The notes under the pieces: generated by a model
What the model was told of the DNA's origin: nothing
What the model saw: the letters and a program-made list of their open reading frames with translations, nothing else
The model's database searches: none
NCBI GenBank assembly: GCA_036277635.1
Contig: DASUMP010000257.1
Location: 1 to 6,833 of the forward strand
Reading direction: 5' to 3'
Length of the DNA: 6,833 nucleotides
Source of the DNA: DASUMP01 sp036277635
Lineage (GTDB): Bacteria; Actinomycetota; Acidimicrobiia; IMCC26256; PALSA-610
Shown here: positions 1-5,340 of the stretch, piece after piece
Layout: every line of letters begins with the position of its first letter
Position numbering within the stretch: position 1 is the stretch's first letter
Translations under genes and position numbers: made by a program

Positions 1-1
1 G

Positions 2-1939
2 TCCAACCTGTGGCCGCGGATCGAACCGCTCCTGGCCGAGGTGGAGAAGCCCGCTCGCTACATCGGCATGGAGCGGGGCGCCGTCCGGCCGGAGCATCGG
101 CCCGACAAGGTCGCCTGGCTCCTGATCTACCCCGACACCTACGAGATCGGCCTCCCCAACCAGGGGCTCCAGATCCTCTCCGAGATCCTGAACGAGCGCG
201 GCGACGCCGTCGCCGAGCGCGCGTACGCGCCGTGGACCGATCTCGAGGCGTCGTTGCGCCGCAACCGGCTCCCGCTCTTCTCGGTCGACACCCACCGCGC
301 CGCGGGCGACTTCGACCTGCTCGCGTTCAACCTGTCGGCCGAGCTCGTCTACACGAACGTCCTCAACCTGGTGGACCTCGCGGGCGTCCCGGTCCGCAAC
401 GAGGACCGCGCCCCCGAGCACCCGATCGTGGTGGCGGGTGGGCACTGCGCCTACAACCCCGAGCCGCTCGCCGAGTACGTCGACGTGTTCGTGCTCGGCG
501 ACGGCGAAGAGGTCATCAGCGAGATCACCGAAGTCGTCGGCGCGTGGAAGCGGGGCGGACGCGCCACGCGCGACGCGGTGCTCCACGAGCTCGCGACGAT
601 CCCCGGCGTCTACGTGCCCGCGATGTACGACGTCGCCTACGACGGCCAGCACATCGCGGCGGTCACCCCGAAGTACGCCGACGTGCCGGCCGTCGTCGAC
701 AAGCGGACCGTGGCCGACCTCGCCGACTGGCCGTACCCGAAGCGCCAGCTCGTGCCGCTGGTCGAGGTGGTGCACGACCGGCTGAACGTCGAGATCTTCC
801 GCGGGTGCACGCGTGGGTGTCGCTTCTGCCAGGCGGGGATGATCACCCGTCCGGTGCGGGAGCGTCCCGAGGAGCAGGTGCGCACCATGGTGCGCGACGG
901 CCTGCGCCGCACGGGCTACGACGAAGTCGCACTCACCTCGCTCTCCAGCGCCGACTTCTCGGGCATCGACCGCGTCGTCGCCGACCTCGTGAACGATCAG
1001 GAAGGCACCGGCGGCGTGAGCCTGTCGTTGCCGTCGCTGCGGGTCGACGCGTTCACCGTCGGGATCGCGAGCGAGATCCAGAAGGTCCGGCGCACCGGAC
1101 TCACGTTCGCGCCCGAAGCGGGCACGTGGCGGATGCGCCAGGTCATCAACAAGCTGATCACCGAAGAAGACCTCTACGCCGCGGTCGAGGGCGCCTACTC
1201 ACAGGGCTGGCGGCGCATGAAGCTCTACTTCCTCACCGGCCTGCCCACCGAGATGGACGACGACACGCTCGGCATCGCGACACTCGCCAAGCAGGTCGTG
1301 GAGATCGGCCGCCAGCACACCAAGCAGGCGAGCTGCACGGTGTCGGTCGGTGGGTTCGTGCCGAAGCCGCACACGCCGTTCCAGTGGTTCGGCCAGAACG
1401 GCGTCGACGAGCTCGGCCGCAAGATCGCGATGTTGCGCGACGAGCTGCGCGGCACGCGCGCGCAGCTCAAGTGGCACGACCCCGCGGCGACGTTCGCGGA
1501 AGGCATCGCGAGTCGCGGCGACCGTCGTATCGGGCGGGTCATCGAGCGGGTGTGGCGGGCTGGCGGAACGTTCCAGGAGTGGAGCGAGCACTTCGCGATC
1601 GACCGGTGGCTCGACGCGATGGCGGCCGAAGGACTCGATCCCGACTGGTACGTCACTCGGCACCGCACCGCCGAGGAGATCCTTCCCTGGGATCACATCG
1701 CGGCGGGCCTGCACCGCGACTTCCTGTGGGACGAGTGGCAGGCCGCGTTGGCCGCGCACGGGCTCCCCGACTGTCGATGGACCCCGTGCTACGACTGCGG
1801 GGTGTGCACCGACTACGGCCTCGAACACGTCGTGGCCTCGGCGGTGGCACCCGCCGGCGGTTCGCAGGGCACCGGCCAAGACCTCTCCCGCGGCGGCGAA
1901 GTTCCGGTCACGTTCCTCGGGATGGGGGCTCGCGCGTGA
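2..1939 (+). CDS. B12-binding-type radical SAM protein, TIGR03960-like (5' end outside window)
   Basis: The frame is open from base 2, giving 645 residues. It begins with the family-like SNLWPRIEPLL stretch and VEKPARYIG, so the real start is probably only a few codons upstream; the GTG at 41 is internal. Residues about 30-180 resemble the cobalamin-binding-type domain (PDTYEIGLPNQG, VVAGGH, FVLGDGEE) but show no DxHxxG cobalamin-ligand motif. The radical SAM core follows, with a CX3CX2C cluster (Cys269, Cys273, Cys276) for the 4Fe-4S/SAM site and the family-typical FAPEAGT near residue 369. A second cysteine group, CX4CX2CX2C (Cys591, 596, 599, 602), lies near the C-terminus and may bind an extra Fe-S cluster or zinc. 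The enzyme should be cytosolic, but its substrate is unknown. It ends in a GTGA overlap with the DUF2344 gene, its usual partner. Family assignment is firm; function is not known. Confidence 0.93.
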   Translation, partial: SNLWPRIEPLLAEVEKPARYIGMERGAVRPEHRPDKVAWLLIYPDTYEIGLPNQGLQILSEILNERGDAVAERAYAPWTDLEASLRRNRLPLFSVDTHRAAGDFDLLAFNLSAELVYTNVLNLVDLAGVPVRNEDRAPEHPIVVAGGHCAYNPEPLAEYVDVFVLGDGEEVISEITEVVGAWKRGGRATRDAVLHELATIPGVYVPAMYDVAYDGQHIAAVTPKYADVPAVVDKRTVADLADWPYPKRQLVPLVEVVHDRLNVEIFRGCTRGCRFCQAGMITRPVRERPEEQVRTMVRDGLRRTGYDEVALTSLSSADFSGIDRVVADLVNDQEGTGGVSLSLPSLRVDAFTVGIASEIQKVRRTGLTFAPEAGTWRMRQVINKLITEEDLYAAVEGAYSQGWRRMKLYFLTGLPTEMDDDTLGIATLAKQVVEIGRQHTKQASCTVSVGGFVPKPHTPFQWFGQNGVDELGRKIAMLRDELRGTRAQLKWHDPAATFAEGIASRGDRRIGRVIERVWRAGGTFQEWSEHFAIDRWLDAMAAEGLDPDWYVTRHRTAEEILPWDHIAAGLHRDFLWDEWQAALAAHGLPDCRWTPCYDCGVCTDYGLEHVVASAVAPAGGSQGTGQDLSRGGEVPVTFLGMGARA

Positions 1940-2796
1940 AGGGCGGTGCGCAGTTCCCTGTCCGTCTCCGCTACGAGAAGCGGGGCAAGGTCCGCTGGAT
2001 CTCGCACCGCGACGTCGCCCGCGCCTTCGAGCGCGCGTTCCGCGTCGAACGGTTGCCGCTCGCGTTCTCGCAAGGCTTCTCGCCGCACCCGAAGGTCAGC
2101 TTCGGACTCGCGTTGAGCACCGGCCACGAGAGCGTCGCCGAATACCTCGACCTCGAGCTCACCACCGAGGTCGACCTCGAGCTGTTGCCCGCCGCCCTGT
2201 CGACCGCGCTCCCCGAGGGGCTCACGGTCACCGCGGCAGCACCGCTCGTCGACCGCGCCCCTGCGCTGCAGGAAGCGGTCACCGCCGTCGAGTGGCTCGT
2301 CGCGGTCACCCCGCACGACGCCGAACCCGACCCCGAAGTGCTGCGCGCGCTCGTCACCGACGCGCTCGCGCGAGAAGCGTTGCCCACGGCTCGTCGCCGC
2401 AAGGGCAAGGAGACCGTCGAGGACGTGCGGCCCGTGATCCGGGCGTTCGACGTGCTCGACGACACCACCCCACTCGTCCCCGACAGCGAGGTGCGCGGCG
2501 TGCACGCGCACCTCGAGCTCACCACCCAACCGCGCAGCGCGAAGCCCGACGAGGTGCTCGCCGCGATCGTCACTGCGACCGCAGCGAGCGGCTGGTCACT
2601 CGCGCACGTGCTGCGCACCCACCAATGGATCGAGCGCGACGGCGCGCGGCTGGAGCCGCTGGACGCCGACACGCGCCCGCGGGACGTCACCGACGCCCGC
2701 GCCACGAGAGAAGGCACCGATGTCCGACCCCGAGATCACCGAGACGACGACCCCGACCGAGCCCCCTCGGTCGCCGGAGGCGCCCTCCGCAGCTGA
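1936..2796 (+). CDS. TIGR03936 / DUF2344 radical SAM-linked protein
   Basis: This 286-residue protein starts at a GTG sharing four bases (GTGA) with the stop of the radical SAM gene, with a weak G-rich ribosome site (GATGGGGG, 1921-1928) ahead of it. The N-terminus carries the family hallmarks: RLRYEKRGKVRWISHRD (residues 10-26), an FERAFR helix, and SQGFSPHPKVSFGLAL (45-60), followed by EYLDLEL. Proteins of this family are encoded next to, or fused to, TIGR03960-type radical SAM proteins, which suggests a substrate- or RNA-handling partner; the actual role is unknown. The recognisable domain ends near WIERDGARLEPLD (about residue 245). The last 40 or so residues are a charged, low-complexity tail. 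Its final 25 codons overlap the start of the RNase E gene and use more CGA and T/A-ending codons than the rest, so the tail may be unconstrained. The frame is also open far upstream, but that is a GC-driven shadow of the first gene. Confidence 0.88.
   Translation: MKGGAQFPVRLRYEKRGKVRWISHRDVARAFERAFRVERLPLAFSQGFSPHPKVSFGLALSTGHESVAEYLDLELTTEVDLELLPAALSTALPEGLTVTAAAPLVDRAPALQEAVTAVEWLVAVTPHDAEPDPEVLRALVTDALAREALPTARRRKGKETVEDVRPVIRAFDVLDDTTPLVPDSEVRGVHAHLELTTQPRSAKPDEVLAAIVTATAASGWSLAHVLRTHQWIERDGARLEPLDADTRPRDVTDARATREGTDVRPRDHRDDDPDRAPSVAGGALRS
2706..2714 (+). promoter_or_regulatory. Ribosome binding site of the RNase E gene
   Basis: GAGAGAAGG lies 5 bases before the ATG at 2720. It is the best Shine-Dalgarno match near this gene and decides the start, even though both the site and the start codon lie inside the upstream DUF2344 reading frame. 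Confidence 0.7.
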
Positions 2797-4720
2797 GACG
2801 CCGCGCGTCGCGAGCGCAGCCACCAACGGCGACGCGCCCGTCGACGGCGTCGCCGATGGCGACGGCACCACCCTCACTCCCGCCAAGCGCCGGCGGCGCG
2901 GCCGCCGCGGCGGACGCAACCGCCGCCGCCCCGCCGGCACCGGCGGCCAGGGTCAGGGCGCGAGCCGCGACGCCGACGACTCCGCCGACGACGACCTCGA
3001 CGGCCCCGACGACTGGACCGACGCCGAGGCCGACCGCGGCCTGACGACCGAAGACGTCGCCGCCAAGGCGATGGAAGAGGCCGGCATCTCCGGGACGCCG
3101 AGCTCCCGCAGCGGCGGCCCCCGTCCCGCGCCCAAGATCGGCGACTCGCGGCCGGCGCCGGCGCCGACGCCCGCCTCGACGGCGAACACGGGCGACGATG
3201 CCGCCGACGGGGATGGCGCACCGAAGAAACGGCGCCGCCGACGTGGTGGCCGTGGGCGCAACAAGAGCGCCAACGGGGGTGGCGCGGCCACCGGTGAACG
3301 CCCGCAGCGGCAAGCGCAACGCCCCGGCGACTACGTCGACGCGCTCACCGAGATCGGCAGCATCGACGTCGACGGCACCGAGATCCTCGAGAACCTCGAC
3401 CCCGAGACGCTCGAACGGCGTCGCGGCGCCACCCGGAAGGGGCGCCCGGCCGGGCGCTACCTGATGGTCGTGCACGCGCGACCCGACGGCATGTCGCACC
3501 TCGCGGTGCTCGAGGGCCGGCACCTCGTCGACCACTACGTGTCGGTCCCCCAAGACGACGCCACGTCGATCGACGGCAACATCTACTACGGCAAGGTGCA
3601 GAACGTGCTGCCCGGCATGGAGGCCGCGTTCATCGACATCGGCACCCCGAAAAACGGTGTGCTCTACCGCAGCGACGTGCTCTACGACCCCTCCGAGATG
3701 GAGGGCGGCGAGAAGCCCCGCATCGAGAAGGCGCTGCGCAACGGCCAGTCGATCATCGTGCAGGTCACGAAGAACCCGATCGCGCACAAGGGTGCGCGCC
3801 TCACCCAAGAAGTGAGCCTCGCAGGCCGCTTCGTGGTGATGGTGCCGGGACAGCCGCAGACGTACGGCATCTCCAAGCGTCTCCCCGACGACGAGCGCAA
3901 GCGCCTGCGTCGGGTGCTCGACCGACTCCGTCCCGCCGACGCCGGGCTCATCGTGCGCACCGCGGCGGAAGGCGCCGCCGAAGAAGAGCTCGAACGCGAC
4001 ATGCGTCGTCTCAAGTTGCAGTGGCAGCAGATCTCCGACCTCGCGAAGCGGGCGAAGCCGGGCAGCCTCCTCTACAAGGAGCCGCCGCTCGTCATCCGTA
4101 TCATCCGCGAGGAGTTCACGAAGGAGTACCGCGGCATCGTCATCGACGACCGCACGCTCTACGAAGAGGTGCGCGCGTACCTCGACGCGGTTGCACCCGA
4201 GCTCGCCGAGCGCGTCGAGTACTACGACGCCGACGCCGAGAACCTCCCGATCTTCGAGAAGTTCCACATCCACGAGCAGCTCCACAAAGCCCTCGACCGC
4301 AAGGTGTGGTTGCCGTCGGGTGGTTCGGTCGTCATCGAGGCGACCGAGGCCCTCACGGTCATCGACGTGAACACCGGCAAGAACGTCGGCAGCTCGAACC
4401 TCGAAGAGACCGTGTACCGCAACAACCTCGAAGCCGCCGACGTGATCGCGCGCGAGCTGCGACTGCGCGACATCGGCGGCATCATCGTCATCGACTTCAT
4501 CGACATGGAGTCGAAGAAGAACCGCGAGGCAGTCGAGAACGCGTTCCGCGACGCCCTCGCTCGCGACAAGACCCGCACCCAGGTCTTCCCGATCTCCGAG
4601 CTCGGCCTCCTCGAGATGACCCGCAAGCGCGTGTCGGAGGGCCTCGTCGAGATGTTCTCCGACACCTGCCCGACCTGCCACGGCCGCGGCCTCATCCTCG
4701 ACGAGTCGATGCTCGAGTAG
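2720..4720 (+). CDS. rne: Ribonuclease E/G (Rne/Rng family)
   Basis: This 666-residue endoribonuclease would make the initiating cuts in mRNA decay and in rRNA/tRNA processing. Residues 1-245 are a disordered-looking, low-complexity tail with two Arg-rich patches (57-70 and 169-182) separated by acidic and Pro/Ala-rich segments. The catalytic core follows: an S1 domain (about 280-360, GNIYYGKVQNVLPGMEAAFIDIG), the 5'-sensor region with IVRTA (Arg413, Thr414), and the DNase I-like part with metal-binding Asp549 (IDVNTGKN) and Asp592 (IVIDFIDM). The 43-residue spacing of these aspartates equals that of E. coli D303 and D346. The Zn-link CPTC (Cys650, Cys653) is 101 residues after Asp549, also as in E. 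coli. The protein stops 13 residues after the Zn-link, so there is no C-terminal degradosome scaffold. ATG 2720 is chosen for its strong ribosome site; it overlaps the upstream gene by 77 bases. All key catalytic residues are present. Confidence 0.96.
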   Translation: MSDPEITETTTPTEPPRSPEAPSAAETPRVASAATNGDAPVDGVADGDGTTLTPAKRRRRGRRGGRNRRRPAGTGGQGQGASRDADDSADDDLDGPDDWTDAEADRGLTTEDVAAKAMEEAGISGTPSSRSGGPRPAPKIGDSRPAPAPTPASTANTGDDAADGDGAPKKRRRRRGGRGRNKSANGGGAATGERPQRQAQRPGDYVDALTEIGSIDVDGTEILENLDPETLERRRGATRKGRPAGRYLMVVHARPDGMSHLAVLEGRHLVDHYVSVPQDDATSIDGNIYYGKVQNVLPGMEAAFIDIGTPKNGVLYRSDVLYDPSEMEGGEKPRIEKALRNGQSIIVQVTKNPIAHKGARLTQEVSLAGRFVVMVPGQPQTYGISKRLPDDERKRLRRVLDRLRPADAGLIVRTAAEGAAEEELERDMRRLKLQWQQISDLAKRAKPGSLLYKEPPLVIRIIREEFTKEYRGIVIDDRTLYEEVRAYLDAVAPELAERVEYYDADAENLPIFEKFHIHEQLHKALDRKVWLPSGGSVVIEATEALTVIDVNTGKNVGSSNLEETVYRNNLEAADVIARELRLRDIGGIIVIDFIDMESKKNREAVENAFRDALARDKTRTQVFPISELGLLEMTRKRVSEGLVEMFSDTCPTCHGRGLILDESMLE

Positions 4721-4728
4721 TCGTCGGC

Positions 4729-4734
4729 TAACCT
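4729..4734 (+). promoter_or_regulatory. Candidate -10 element for rplU-rpmA
   Basis: The 54-base gap between rne and rplU contains TAACCT, which fits the actinobacterial TANNNT -10 pattern and would put a transcription start near 4741, about 35 bases before the rplU ATG. No convincing -35 hexamer is seen 16-19 bases upstream. The motif is short, so this is only a candidate; rplU and rpmA may also be read through from rne. No ribosomal-protein leader structure is evident in the gap. Confidence 0.3.
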
Positions 4735-4757
4735 TGACCGGTTCCAGTGAAGACTCC

Positions 4758-4763
4758 GAGGGG
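4758..4763 (+). promoter_or_regulatory. Ribosome binding site of rplU
   Basis: GAGGGG lies 11 bases before the rplU ATG, a somewhat long spacing. It is the only purine-rich Shine-Dalgarno-like stretch in the short gap after rne. Confidence 0.5.
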
Positions 4764-4774
4764 CACCGCGCGCC

Positions 4775-5077
4775 ATGTATGCAGTCATCGCCACCGGCGG
4801 CAAGCAGTACCGGGTCGCCGAGGGTGACCGAATCGAGGTCGAGCGGCTCGACGGCGACGAGGTGTCGCTGCGGCCGGTGATGCTGGTCGACGGCGACGAC
4901 GTGTTGGCGACGCCGGCCCAGCTCGAAGGGGCGTCGGTGAGCGCCCGGGTCGTCGGGACCGCGAAGGGTCCGAAGATCGTGGGCTTCACCTACAAGAACA
5001 AGTCGAACCAGCGTCGGCGCTGGGGCCACCGCCAGCACTACTCCACGATCGAGATCACCGCGATCACGAAGGGCTGA
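4775..5077 (+). CDS. rplU: 50S ribosomal protein L21
   Basis: This 100-residue protein is full length for bacterial L21, a 23S rRNA-binding component of the large ribosomal subunit. The N-terminus MYAVIATGGKQYRV is the family signature start. The C-terminal block, with KIVGFTYKNKSNQRRRWGHR and then QHYSTIEITAI, matches the basic rRNA-binding signature that ends in G-H-R-Q-x-x-S/T. The ATG is fixed by the conserved N-terminus. The gene is followed after 6 bases by rpmA, the classic L21-L27 pair, and is preceded by rne, an arrangement also seen in other actinobacteria (in Mycobacterium tuberculosis rne, rplU and rpmA lie close together). Nothing is odd about the protein. Confidence 0.98.
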   Translation: MYAVIATGGKQYRVAEGDRIEVERLDGDEVSLRPVMLVDGDDVLATPAQLEGASVSARVVGTAKGPKIVGFTYKNKSNQRRRWGHRQHYSTIEITAITKG

Positions 5078-5080
5078 GGA
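5076..5080 (+). promoter_or_regulatory. Ribosome binding site of rpmA
   Basis: GAGGA overlaps the rplU stop codon and ends 3 bases before the rpmA ATG. The overlap suggests that translation of L27 is coupled to termination on L21, which would help keep the two proteins in equal amounts. Confidence 0.5.
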
Positions 5081-5083
5081 CAG

Positions 5084-5338
5084 ATGTCGAAGAAGAAGGG
5101 CGCCGCGTCCTCCCGCAACGGCCGCGACTCCAACGCACAGCGGCTCGGCGTGAAGAAGTACAGCGGCGAGCAGGTCACCGCGGGATCGATCATCATCCGC
5201 CAGCGGGGCACGAAGTGGCACCCGGGCTTCAACGTCGGGCGCGGCGGCGACGACACGTTGTTCGCGACCGCCGACGGCGTCGTGAAGTTCGGTTCGCGGC
5301 GCGGCCGCAAGCTCGTCGACGTCGTCGTCAGCGACTGA
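5084..5338 (+). CDS. rpmA: 50S ribosomal protein L27
   Basis: This 84-residue protein has the usual L27 length and the core signature SRNGRDSNAQRLGVKKY, then IIIRQRGTKWHPG, NVGRGGDDTLFATADGVVKF. L27 reaches into the peptidyl-transferase centre with its N-terminal arm and helps position tRNA. Here the arm begins MSKKKGAASS, so there is no cleavable N-terminal extension of the Firmicutes type; the usual Ala-His after Met is Ser-Lys. The start is fixed by homology and by the GAGGA site just upstream. The 3' end overlaps the stop codon of the converging minus-strand ATPase gene by 11 bases. The GTPase gene obgE, which often follows rpmA, is absent at this position. Confidence 0.98.
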   Translation: MSKKKGAASSRNGRDSNAQRLGVKKYSGEQVTAGSIIIRQRGTKWHPGFNVGRGGDDTLFATADGVVKFGSRRGRKLVDVVVSD

Positions 5339-5340
5339 CG
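5326..5340. terminator. Small inverted repeat at the convergent gene ends (possible weak terminator)
   Basis: CGTCA-GCGAC-TGACG forms a 5-bp stem with a 5-base loop that spans the stop codons of both rpmA and the opposing ATPase gene. It lacks a T-run on either side, so intrinsic termination is doubtful. It is listed only because the two genes leave no other space for a shared terminator. Confidence 0.2.

Noticed and set aside
10..2796. A single 928-codon open frame that would fuse a new N-terminal region to the DUF2344 protein
   Set aside because: The part before 1936 is an Arg/Pro/Ala-rich out-of-frame reading of the radical SAM gene, caused by the scarcity of stop codons in GC-rich DNA. 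The family N-terminus starts at the GTG at 1936.
1350..3044. A 564-codon plus-strand open frame across the radical SAM, DUF2344 and rne genes
   Set aside because: The translation is Arg/Ser/Pro/Ala-rich with no domain, and it crosses the boundaries of three real genes in a different frame.
4734..4739. TTGACC as a -35 box for rplU
   Set aside because: No -10-like hexamer lies 16-19 bases downstream; that region is CGAGGG and merges into the ribosome binding site.
4730..4743. AACC/GGTT inverted repeat between rne and rplU as a terminator
   Set aside because: The stem has only 4 bp and no T-run follows it.
2687..5221. An 844-codon minus-strand open frame opposite rne, rplU and rpmA
   Set aside because: It is the reverse-strand shadow of three well-supported genes, with low-complexity Val/Arg/Gly/Ala-rich translation and no recognisable domain.
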